Assembly: GCA_963795775.1 (NCBI GenBank)
Contig: CAWCJL010000005.1
Location: 248,001-312,000, forward strand
Length of the DNA stretch: 64,000 bases
Direction: 5' to 3'
Source of the DNA: CAWCJL01 sp963795775
Lineage (GTDB): Bacteria > Acidobacteriota > Terriglobia > Terriglobales > Acidobacteriaceae
Of this stretch, positions 8,291 to 16,321 are shown in pieces. Both the position numbers and the translations under genes were made by a program. Under the pieces are notes generated by a model. The model saw nothing but the letters and a program-made list of their open reading frames with translations, was not told the origin of the DNA and did not search any database. How positions within the stretch are numbered: the stretch's first letter is position 1; each line of letters starts with the position of its first letter.

Positions 8291-9172
8291 ACGTGCTGCG
8301 CTTCCTGCGCTCCCGATCCGTTCGAGAGCGCACCCGCAAACGAGACCACGCCAGCGAAGATGAGAGTGACGGCCGCCAATACCGGCAGGTCACGGTTCAT
8401 GGCACACTGCCACGCCAGCTTGCCCAGGCCGGGCTGATCGAAGACCACTTCCACCGGGACCAGGGCAGCCACCGCGGTCATCATGGACATGCCGAAGAGC
8501 GGTACCAGTTGCGGCCGGAGCTGCGGCAGGACATAGCGCAGCAGCAGGCGTCCAGGCCCAACACCGCAGCCACGAGCAAAGAGCACGTGGGGGGCCGCCC
8601 AGGACTCGCCGGAGCATCCCATGCAGAAACCGGTAAAGACGTCCCGTCAGGATGACCGTAAGCACCAATGCCGGTCCGCCATGCCCCGCAACTATGCACA
8701 TCGTTGCGAGCGCGCCCGCTGGCACGGCAAGCGACAGGGACGCGGCCGCGGTCGCAAACAGGTCATACGCGGGAGCGCCTTTCGCGCTATAAGGCAGAGC
8801 CAAAAGAGCAGCTAACAACCAGCTCAGCGGAACGGCAAGCGCCAGCAGGCAGGCACTGCTGCGCACACGGCCTTGCAGGACCTCCGTGACGGGAATATCC
8901 CAGGTGCGGGAACGCCCGAAGTCAAGCCGCAGCCAGCGCTCGCCAAGCGCAACGGAGCTTCTGAAAGCGCTGCCCTGTCCCCGTTCTTGTGCGTTCATCT
9001 CCTGCTGGACAACGCTGCCGTAGCGGCTATCCAATTCGCGTTCATCGGCGAAAAATCCCGGAGCCGCGCGCATCATCAGGGCTGTCGCAAGCGCTGTCAG
9101 AACTGCGAGGAGCAGTGCTGTCGCTGTGCCTACAGCCAGTGACCGCAGCAAAGTTCTGGACCCGGTCTGCAT
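8287..9172 (-). pseudogene. ABC transporter permease, DppB type (frame-disrupted in a G6 run)
   Basis: The N-terminal two thirds (MQTGSRTLLRSLAVGTATAL to LTGRLYRFLHGMLRRVL) and the C-terminal third (AAPHVLFARGCGVGPGRLL to the end) lie in different frames. They meet at a run of six G on the + strand at 8589-8594 (C6 in the gene). The whole span is 886 bases, one over a multiple of three, so one extra base in the run is the simplest explanation. The C-terminal part carries the permease motif region (YVLPQLRPQLVPLFGMSMM) and FDQPGLGKLAW, typical of DppB. With the frame restored the protein is about 294 residues. As read, the importer would lack this subunit unless slippage at the run restores it. 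Confidence 0.75.
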
Positions 9173-9181
9173 CCTGGGCCA

Positions 9182-11617
9182 CTAGCCTTTCGCGGCAACC
9201 GTCGCGATTACCAGGTCGCGATGCACCCGCACATCCCGTGTGCGCTTGGCCCGGCTTAAATCGCGGTCTGCGCATTCCAGAAGCTGATCGAGAGAATCGC
9301 CCTCCTCGGGGAAACTCGCGATGCCCAGGCTCGCCGTGATCGTAAGCATGCCCCCGAAGATATCGATCGACGTGTCGCGCACGGCAGCACGTAGATCGCG
9401 CGCCCGCGCCTCCGCGGTTTGCCGGTCCAGCCCGGGAAGCAGCAGCGCGAACTCATCGCCGCCCAGGCGGCCCAGGCAGTCGCCTTCACGAATGGTGTCG
9501 CGGAGGCGATCCGCCAGGCGGCTCAGGAACCGATTCCCCTCCACGTAGCCGAAAGTTTCGTTTACCTCGCCAAAGGCGTCCAGGTCGCAAAGGATCAGCG
9601 TGAGTGGCTGACCCGCCGTCACGCAGCGCTTCAGCTCGCTTTCCAGCCGGTTCGTAAATGCACCGGTGTTGAGGGCGCGTGTGAGGAAATCGATCGACGC
9701 CTGGCTCTGCGCAAGGTAGTAGCGCACCGCGCTTTCGATCGCAAGCGCGACCTTGCTGCTGAGTGCCTGTAACAGGCTCAGGTGCTGGTCATGGAAAGCG
9801 TCCGCTGGCCGTGCGTAAAGCACCAGCACGCCCAGAATCTCACCATGCGGATTTTCCAGCGGCACGGCCACCGCGGAGCGAAGCAGGCTGAACTTCGTCG
9901 GGTCATTCAGGTATCCGGGTTCCACCGACGGATTCCCGTTCACAATGGGCCGGCGATTCTGCGCCACCCAGCCTGCAAGCCCCTCGCCCAACGGAATGCG
10001 CAGGGAAGAGAACAGCGCGCTTTCCGTGCCGTGCGTGAACTTCGCTTGGAGCGTGTCTCCCTTCCGTATGTAGACCGCGAGCGTGTCGAAAGCGACACGC
10101 TGGTGGAGCGCATCGCAGAACCTGGTGAGTGTCTCGTCCAGGGACAGAGATGTGCTCAGAATCTTGGTGAGCTCCTCGAGCGATTCGCCGTCGTTCAGCA
10201 GGGGCGTGTTCCAGGCGGCGTGCCGCGCTACGAATCCGGCTTTCCCCAGGCTCTCTGCCGACGCACTCCGCTCGAAGCCAGCGCCCGGCTGCTCCCCACG
10301 ACGCACCTGCACGTCAAGATGCAAAGGCTGGATAGTCGCGCCTTCTTTGCGCGCCATCGCTTCCAGTTCCTTGCAGCGCCGGTTCAGCACCTCCACCACG
10401 CGCGGATCGAACTGTGTTCCGGCCAGTTGCGCCACGTGCGCCATCGCTTCGTCCAGAGAAAGAGCGCGCCGGTAGGGCCGGTCCGTAGCCAGCGCGTCCA
10501 GGCAATCCACCGCGGTCAGGATCCGTGCGCCAATCGGAATCTGCTCGCCCGCGAGTCCGTCGGGGTAGCCCTTTCCGTCCCAGCGCTCATGATGCGAGCG
10601 CACAATCGGAACCACCGGGTACGGGAAGTTCACGCGCTGCAATATCTCCGCTCCGACTACCGGGTGGATCTTCATCTTTTCGAACTCTTCCGGCGTCAGC
10701 TTGCCCGGCTTGTTGATGATGTGTTCCGGCACGGCCAGCTTGCCGATGTCATGCAGCAGCGCCGCCGCCCGCAGCGCTTCCATCTCCTGCGCATCCAGTT
10801 GCAACTCCCGCCCCAGTTCACAGGCATACACACGCACCCGGCACAGGTGATCGTGCGTGTTCTGGTCCTTTGCCTCGATCGCCAGAGCCAGCGCCTCGAT
10901 CGTCCGCATATGCAGGTCGGCCATCTGTTCTATATGGCTCTTCTGGTCCTGCAGCCGCCCCAGGTAGTTGCGGTAGGAGACATACACCGCCCATGCCACC
11001 GGGAAGACGAGCAGCGACGTGGGCCATCCATAGTGGACCGTCACGTATTGAATGCACGCCACTACAGCCGCACCAAACAGATAGAAGGGGAAGTACCAGT
11101 TGAAGGTGCGATACCACAGTTTCAAAACGGGCGTCGCCTGCTCCAGGCCCAGCATTGTCGCGACCGGGAACGTGTTTGCCAGGAAGTACACGGTGCTAGC
11201 CACGGCAAGCGCCACCCCAAGCGTGGCGTGAACCCGGAACAACTCCCGGTAGGCAATGCAAGCTAGCACGATGGCAACTGCGATGTTCGCCAGGTTGAAC
11301 GCGATCTGGATCGGTTTGAAGCCCTTCTTCACTCGATAAAGGCACTGCACCAGCACGGAAACACAGCCGGCCACCATCGCTTCCGCAGGCGTGAGTTGCA
11401 TAAGCGCCAGCAGGATGAAGATGAAATTGACCGACATCGTTCCGTTCCCGTCGGTCTGTGGAATGACCACCTTCATGCCGGATGCCAGCAAGATAAGGCC
11501 AAGATAGGTAGCGAAATGAAGCGGCTCGGTCCAGACAGGGTGAAACCATACCGGCGTCAACGCGACAGCTCCGGCGGCGATCATCATCCCGGCAAATGCT
11601 TTGGCTTTGTAAGTCAT
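9182..11617 (-). CDS. Membrane HD-GYP / GAF / GGDEF cyclic-di-GMP signalling protein
   Basis: An 811-residue protein with three parts. First, an N-terminal membrane region of about seven helices to residue ~220 (MASE-like sensor). Second, an HD-GYP phosphodiesterase domain with LLHDIGKLAVPEHI (H289/D290) and HHERWDGKGYPDGL from about 342. Third, a GAF-like region followed by a GGDEF domain with an intact RLGGDEFALLLPG (719-723). It could therefore both break down and make cyclic di-GMP. The ATG at 11617 is preferred; a GTG at 11641 gives eight more residues but has no ribosome site. It ends only 10 bases before the ABC permease gene, so it may share its transcript. Confidence 0.9.
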   Translation of the reverse strand: MTYKAKAFAGMMIAAGAVALTPVWFHPVWTEPLHFATYLGLILLASGMKVVIPQTDGNGTMSVNFIFILLALMQLTPAEAMVAGCVSVLVQCLYRVKKGFKPIQIAFNLANIAVAIVLACIAYRELFRVHATLGVALAVASTVYFLANTFPVATMLGLEQATPVLKLWYRTFNWYFPFYLFGAAVVACIQYVTVHYGWPTSLLVFPVAWAVYVSYRNYLGRLQDQKSHIEQMADLHMRTIEALALAIEAKDQNTHDHLCRVRVYACELGRELQLDAQEMEALRAAALLHDIGKLAVPEHIINKPGKLTPEEFEKMKIHPVVGAEILQRVNFPYPVVPIVRSHHERWDGKGYPDGLAGEQIPIGARILTAVDCLDALATDRPYRRALSLDEAMAHVAQLAGTQFDPRVVEVLNRRCKELEAMARKEGATIQPLHLDVQVRRGEQPGAGFERSASAESLGKAGFVARHAAWNTPLLNDGESLEELTKILSTSLSLDETLTRFCDALHQRVAFDTLAVYIRKGDTLQAKFTHGTESALFSSLRIPLGEGLAGWVAQNRRPIVNGNPSVEPGYLNDPTKFSLLRSAVAVPLENPHGEILGVLVLYARPADAFHDQHLSLLQALSSKVALAIESAVRYYLAQSQASIDFLTRALNTGAFTNRLESELKRCVTAGQPLTLILCDLDAFGEVNETFGYVEGNRFLSRLADRLRDTIREGDCLGRLGGDEFALLLPGLDRQTAEARARDLRAAVRDTSIDIFGGMLTITASLGIASFPEEGDSLDQLLECADRDLSRAKRTRDVRVHRDLVIATVAAKG

Positions 11618-11906
11618 AATTACAGCCGCACCCTCTCTCACTTAGCACCGAAATGGAGTCCGCTTATTCGCCCGCTTGGAGTGAGGAAGATGGCATGCTC
11701 ACCATATATCGGCAGCCTTTTCGCTCAACGTGAAATTAGGTAACGGTGCGTGCAACTTTTTTGGGAGAGGAGTTATCCCGCAAACCGCCCGCCCTCGCCG
11801 ATTGTGCTCGGCTGTTCCATCCCGTGCCTCTCGCGCAGACCGCGCAACCCAGTACTCAGCGCCGCCATCGCTCCTCGCGTATATTGGGCGTGGGAGGAGT
11901 CTTGGG

Positions 11907-12155
11907 ATGCTTCGTGTTTGCGGTGTAGGGTTGCTGGTCTTGGCGACATTGGCGATGGGCTGTGAAACGGGCAGCACCCGTCAGAACGTGTCCACCACAG
12001 GCGCCACAGGGCAGAACGTAGGGAAAGACAGCAATCGGACCGACGGACCGGTACCCGGTTCCACTACGGGCACAGAAGGCAACATTCAGGAGCAGCCGGC
12101 TCAGCAGGAGCACCAGTCCGTACCGGATACCTCCGGTCAGAAGCCCCCACGTTGA
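11907..12155 (+). CDS. Small hypothetical lipoprotein
   Basis: 82 residues. The lipoprotein signal MLRVCGVGLLVLATLAMGCE places the lipid-anchored cysteine after A-M-G. The mature chain is short, hydrophilic and rich in Ser, Thr, Gly, Gln and Pro, so probably disordered. GGAGGA about 8 bases before the ATG supports this start over the longer frame from 11730, whose extra residues look non-coding. Function unknown. Related small acidobacterial lipoproteins are common, but I cannot assign a family. Confidence 0.65.
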   Translation: MLRVCGVGLLVLATLAMGCETGSTRQNVSTTGATGQNVGKDSNRTDGPVPGSTTGTEGNIQEQPAQQEHQSVPDTSGQKPPR

Positions 12156-12208
12156 TCTCCGGACGCAGCCGCCGCTGAACGGCCCGTCACCCTCTAGTAG
12201 ACTGGCGA

Positions 12209-13741
12209 GTGAAACTCAGCAGACATCGCAACGCGGCTGGCTCGGATCGCAGCCCTCTCCGTTCTCGCACCTGCAAGAGGTCTATCCGGGCCGCCGGAAC
12301 TACCCTGGCGGGCACCGTCCTGCTCGCTCTCGCCACGCTTGCACTCTATTCCGGCAAAAGTGCTCCACGGACGGTCCACGCCGCGGCCCCGCCGACTGCG
12401 CCCGCACAAGTGACCTACGCGCAGATCGCCCCGATTCTCAAGCGCGAATGTGCAGCCTGTCACAATCCGCAGGGCGGCGCTCCGTTTTCCCTCGAAAGCT
12501 ATCCCGAGGCAAAGCAATGGGGCGAGCAAATGCTCGAAGTGACCCAAAACCGCTACATGCCGCCCTGGCTGCCTGCACCGGGTCACGGCGAATTCCAGGG
12601 CGCGCGCCGCCTCACCGAGTCCGAACTCGCCGATATCCGTGCCTGGGTCGGCGCGGGCATGCCCGAAGGCACGGCATCCGCGGCAGCCAAACCGGCCAGG
12701 GAAGCGGCCGCACCCGCGGCAGCGTGGAAGCTGGGCGCCCCCGACCTTGTGCTCCAACTGGCCTCGCCGGTTGCGCTTGCCGGTTCCGGCCCGGACACGT
12801 TCCTCAACCTTATAGTCCCGTATACGGGTTCCGCCGCTCACAAAATCCGCGCCGTCGAGATTCGCGCGAGTGACCCCCAGGCCGTGCGCAGTATCTGGCT
12901 CCAGGTGGACCCAAAAGCAGCTTTCCGCCATGCGCACGCGACGGATTGGCAGTCCGGCGTTCCGGGTATGGAGCCGCCGGACTCCATCCAGGCACAGCTC
13001 ACCTCACCCGGCGGCCTGCTCTTCTGGACCCCCGACGCGCCGGTGCTCTCGGCGTCCGCTCACGGGAACTGGGCGATGGATCCCGGTAATGACCTGGTGC
13101 TCACGACCCACCTCAAGACCACCGGCCACAGCGAAGCGGTCCAGCTCACGGTCGCGGTCTACTACGCAAAGGGTGGTGGCGCTGCCGCACGCGGGCCGGA
13201 AGTACTGGAACTGCAGCCCGCAGAGAACTCTCTCGAAATCCCTGCCGGGGCGGCCGGTTACGAACTCCACGGCCAATTCACACTGCCCGCGCCTGTGCGG
13301 GCGCAAGCCATCTATCCGCGCGCGCACTTCCTGGGCAAGGAGCTCAATGCCTATGCCGAGTTACCAAATGGTCAGAGACAATGGCTGATCTCTATTCCCA
13401 AATGGGATGTCGATTGGCAGTCTGTCTACCGTTATACCCGGCCCGTCGCGCTGCCCAAGGGTGCCGTGGTGCACTGGCGCTACATCTACGACAACTCCAG
13501 CGACAATCCGCACAACCCGAGCGACCCTCCGCAGGCGGTCCATGCCGGCGTTACCCCGGCCGACGAAATTGACCAGCTCTGGCTGGAACTGGTGCCGTCC
13601 GCCGGCCTACCGAATACGTCTGCCTGGTCCAGATCGCTCGAGAACGCGGTTCGGCAGCAGCGCGGCGCAACGGAAGGGCAACCGGCCAACCAACAAAAAA
13701 CTGGGAATGCAACCTCAAGTTCCTCCGAAAGCGGACGATAA
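12209..13741 (+). CDS. Cytochrome c with copper type II monooxygenase-like domain, exported
   Basis: 510 residues from a GTG start. A basic N-terminus and one hydrophobic segment (GTTLAGTVLLALATLALYSG) export or anchor it. Residues ~68-155 are a cytochrome c domain with one haem site, CAACH, and a possible distal Met in RYMPPWLP. The rest, from about residue 195, resembles the ascorbate-dependent copper type II monooxygenase fold (YPRAHFLGKELNAYAEL and IPKWDVDWQSVYRY), as in other haem/copper proteins of acidobacteria and planctomycetes. A role in periplasmic electron transfer or oxidation is inferred; the substrate is unknown. A strong inverted repeat follows the stop by 25 bases. Confidence 0.8.
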   Translation: MKLSRHRNAAGSDRSPLRSRTCKRSIRAAGTTLAGTVLLALATLALYSGKSAPRTVHAAAPPTAPAQVTYAQIAPILKRECAACHNPQGGAPFSLESYPEAKQWGEQMLEVTQNRYMPPWLPAPGHGEFQGARRLTESELADIRAWVGAGMPEGTASAAAKPAREAAAPAAAWKLGAPDLVLQLASPVALAGSGPDTFLNLIVPYTGSAAHKIRAVEIRASDPQAVRSIWLQVDPKAAFRHAHATDWQSGVPGMEPPDSIQAQLTSPGGLLFWTPDAPVLSASAHGNWAMDPGNDLVLTTHLKTTGHSEAVQLTVAVYYAKGGGAAARGPEVLELQPAENSLEIPAGAAGYELHGQFTLPAPVRAQAIYPRAHFLGKELNAYAELPNGQRQWLISIPKWDVDWQSVYRYTRPVALPKGAVVHWRYIYDNSSDNPHNPSDPPQAVHAGVTPADEIDQLWLELVPSAGLPNTSAWSRSLENAVRQQRGATEGQPANQQKTGNATSSSSESGR

Positions 13742-13766
13742 AGGAGCTAGCACTCCTCCTGTGCCA

Positions 13767-13797
13767 GTGGGCCGGCCGGTGGTAACGGCCGGCCCAC
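13767..13797 (+). terminator. Strong inverted repeat, probable terminator
   Basis: GTGGGCCGGCCG and CGGCCGGCCCAC form a perfect 12-bp stem with a 7-base loop, 25 bases after the cytochrome/monooxygenase stop codon. It is followed by CTTCTG rather than a T run, so it may be a less efficient or factor-assisted terminator. Confidence 0.6.
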
Positions 13798-14182
13798 CTT
13801 CTGCTCGCTCTGACGCCACCCTGGGCAACCGCTGGCTTTTCTAAACGAAGTCCTCGCTTCCGAAGACCTCCCGTTGCGCTCGCGAATCATGTTCCGTCGC
13901 GGGTACCTACCAAACCGACCAGCACGGTACCTGTGAGCACTTTTTCTCGCTCTGGTGTTCCCACTCCGGGAGGAATCACCGCACAAACGTGCCGGAAGGC
14001 ACCCTCGCTGGTCACATGGAATTCCCAATTCGGAACGGGGCACTCCGTTGGTGGATTACCGAAGTAAACGGTCGAGCCCACGCGAACTGCGCAATTCGCA
14101 TCCGCTGCCGATACTGTAGCTATCACGGTTGCAGGGAGATGCTGTGCTGCTCTTTCCCAGCCCCGCGCCGAGGGAGACCTGA
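13798..14182. other. Intergenic region upstream of subtilase
   Basis: No gene can be supported. A leftward frame of 110 residues (13887-14219) reads fairly like protein in the middle (TVYFGNPPTECPVPNWEFHV) but overlaps the start of the subtilase gene and matches no family I know. The promoter of the subtilase should lie here. Confidence 0.35.
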
Positions 14183-16177
14183 TTGAAGCGAAGAATCCAT
14201 AAGAATCTGCTCTGGGCATCTGCCATTCTTGGCGCTTCCACTGCCGCCTTTGCCGGCGCCCACGGAAAGACCTCGCCAGAGCTGGACCGTGTCGGCTCCA
14301 ACCAGACGGTCGACGTGATCATTCAATACAAGCACCAGCCCACTGCCGATCGCCAGCAGCAGATCCGGGGTGCGAACGGCTCCGTTCACGCCGTCTTTCA
14401 CACCATTCCGGCTATGGCTGCCCACCTCTCCGGAGCAGCCGTTGCGCGCCTTGCCGACGACCCAGAGGTGGCTTACATCAGCCCCGATCGCCGGCTCTCG
14501 CGCATGACGGCCGACTACTTCGCGGAGTCCGTGAACGCCCCCGCGGCCTGGGCTGCCGGCTATGACGGCACCGGGGTCGGTGTAGTGGTGATTGACAGCG
14601 GCGTCGTGACCGGTGCCCCTGGCAAAGACCTCAATCCGCTGAATCCGCCCTCCTGGAACACCTTTGTCGCCTCAACAGGCCTCGCGACCGGCCCGGTCCC
14701 CAGTCGCCTGGTCTATAGCGAAAGCTTTCTCCCCACCGACACCAGCACCGGGGATGCGTACGGGCACGGCAGCCACATAGCCGGCCTTATCGCCGGCGCC
14801 GGCATGAATTCGACCGGCTCGCAATACGCGCGCACCTTCAAGGGTGTCGCGCCGGGCGCTTACCTGGTGAGCCTCCGCGTACTCGATGCAAACGGGCAGG
14901 GAACCGACTCATCGGTCATTGCTGCCATCGAGCGCGCCATCCAACTCAAGCAAGCCTTCCCCAAGGCGAACCTGCGGGTGATCAATCTCTCGCTGGGGCG
15001 CGGCGTTTTTGAAAGCTACGCTCAGGACCCGCTCTGCCAAGCCGTGGAACAGGCCTATCGCGCCGGCTTCGTAGTGGTGGTTGCCGCCGGTAACAACGGC
15101 CGCAACCAGACTCTGAATCCCGAAGGCTACGGCACCATCACTTCGCCCGGTAACGACCCATACGCGCTCACCGTGGGTGCAATGAAGGCCATGGGTACGC
15201 CGGATCCGAAAGACGATCTCATCGCGAGCTACAGTTCCAAGGGTCCCACCTTGATTGACAGCGTGGTCAAGCCCGATATCGTCGCTCCCGGGAATCTTGT
15301 CCCAAGCATCCTTGCCCCCAATACCACGTTGGTGAAAACCGATCAGGCCAACAAGGCGGATACGCAGCGCTTCACCTATCACAGCGACTACATGCTCCGT
15401 GGAGACCAGAATCCGTCGGGTCAGTACCTGCCCATGAGCGGCACCAGCATGGCTACCGCGGTTACTTCCGGCGCTGTCGCGGTTCTCCTCCAGGCGGCCC
15501 CCAGCCTGACGCCGGACCAGGTCAAAGCGGTGCTGATGAAGGACGCAACGAAGACAAACTTCCCGCGCACTTCCAGCGTTCTCGATCCCGTAACTGGCAT
15601 CACCTACACCGCGAACTACGACGTGTTCACCGTTGGCGCGGGTTACCTGAATCTGCCGCCCGCCATCGCAGATGCGAAGGCCGGTAACGTGCCTGCCCGC
15701 GGTGCCGCGCTCTCGCCCGTGGCGATCTATAATCCGGCCAATAACAGCGCGTACATGCTGTTCGACCAGACCGCGCTCTGGGGTTCTACGGCACTCTGGG
15801 GTTCAACCGCGTTGTGGGGCTCGAATGCGGTCTACGGGAACGCCGTCTTCACCAATGACGCGACCGCTTCCGCAGTGGGCAGCCAGACCGCGCTATGGGG
15901 CTCGACGGCTCTGTGGGGTTCGACTGCTCTGTGGGGCTCGACCGCGCTCTGGGGCTCCAGCGATCCCAACGCCTTCACCGCGCTCTGGGGGTCGGCGGCC
16001 GCTTCCGGCGCCACGGCACTCTGGGGTTCCTCTACTCCGTCCAGCCTCACGGCCTTGTGGGGTTCTACCGCGCTATGGGGTTCCACAGCTTTGTGGGGCT
16101 CTGCAGCCGATGCCGCGCAATCCAGCAGCGACGGCCAGACCGCACTCTGGGGTTCAGGGGTAGCGGATATCGAATAG
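14183..16177 (+). CDS. S8 family subtilisin-like serine peptidase with C-terminal TALWGS repeats
   Basis: 664 residues with a signal peptide (MKRRIHKNLLWASAILGAST...AFA). A short inhibitor-like prodomain runs to about 110. The S8 catalytic domain has Asp138 in VVVIDSGV, His195 in YGHGSHIAG, the oxyanion Asn in VVVAAGNNG and Ser422 in MSGTSMATA. From residue 530 to 658 the protein carries 13 copies of TALWGS, singly or in tandem, and ends soon after. The start is TTG, chosen because AGGGAGA lies 5 bases upstream and no other start gives the signal peptide. The tail may be a surface-attachment or self-assembling segment; that is inference. Confidence 0.88.
   Translation: MKRRIHKNLLWASAILGASTAAFAGAHGKTSPELDRVGSNQTVDVIIQYKHQPTADRQQQIRGANGSVHAVFHTIPAMAAHLSGAAVARLADDPEVAYISPDRRLSRMTADYFAESVNAPAAWAAGYDGTGVGVVVIDSGVVTGAPGKDLNPLNPPSWNTFVASTGLATGPVPSRLVYSESFLPTDTSTGDAYGHGSHIAGLIAGAGMNSTGSQYARTFKGVAPGAYLVSLRVLDANGQGTDSSVIAAIERAIQLKQAFPKANLRVINLSLGRGVFESYAQDPLCQAVEQAYRAGFVVVVAAGNNGRNQTLNPEGYGTITSPGNDPYALTVGAMKAMGTPDPKDDLIASYSSKGPTLIDSVVKPDIVAPGNLVPSILAPNTTLVKTDQANKADTQRFTYHSDYMLRGDQNPSGQYLPMSGTSMATAVTSGAVAVLLQAAPSLTPDQVKAVLMKDATKTNFPRTSSVLDPVTGITYTANYDVFTVGAGYLNLPPAIADAKAGNVPARGAALSPVAIYNPANNSAYMLFDQTALWGSTALWGSTALWGSNAVYGNAVFTNDATASAVGSQTALWGSTALWGSTALWGSTALWGSSDPNAFTALWGSAAASGATALWGSSTPSSLTALWGSTALWGSTALWGSAADAAQSSSDGQTALWGSGVADIE
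15770..16156 (+). repeat. 18-base tandem/interspersed repeat encoding TALWGS (13 units)
   Basis: Thirteen units of the form ACNGCNnTNTGGGGNTCN are arranged as 3 + 4 + 1 + 1 + 3 + 1, with short unlike spacers. The codons vary at third positions while the peptide is constant. This implies selection on the hexapeptide rather than recent DNA expansion. Confidence 0.9.
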
Positions 16178-16200
16178 TCACCCAGCACCGCACCAAGAAG

Positions 16201-16222
16201 ATGGAGCCCTTCGGGGCTCCAT
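16201..16222 (+). terminator. Hairpin with UUCG tetraloop after the subtilase gene
   Basis: ATGGAGCCC and GGGCTCCAT pair perfectly (9 bp) around TTCG, an extra-stable loop. It lies 24 bases after the subtilase stop codon and is followed by a moderately T-rich stretch (CGCCCATTTTG). Confidence 0.65.
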
Positions 16223-16321
16223 CGCCCATTTTGCGCCTGGATTCCGCCCGCCCTTCCTGCGCCCGCCCGCTCCGGCAGCGTAAGATGAAGAGCGCTCAAA
16301 GCGCAGTCGAAAGGACAAAGA

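Noticed and set aside
9782..11266. A 494-residue rightward frame opposite the HD-GYP/GGDEF gene
   Set aside because: Arg/His/Gln-rich shadow; the opposite strand carries perfect catalytic motifs.
13887..14219. A 110-residue leftward frame before the subtilase
   Set aside because: The middle reads fairly like protein, but it overlaps the subtilase start and ribosome site and matches nothing I know; kept only as a note in the intergenic entry.
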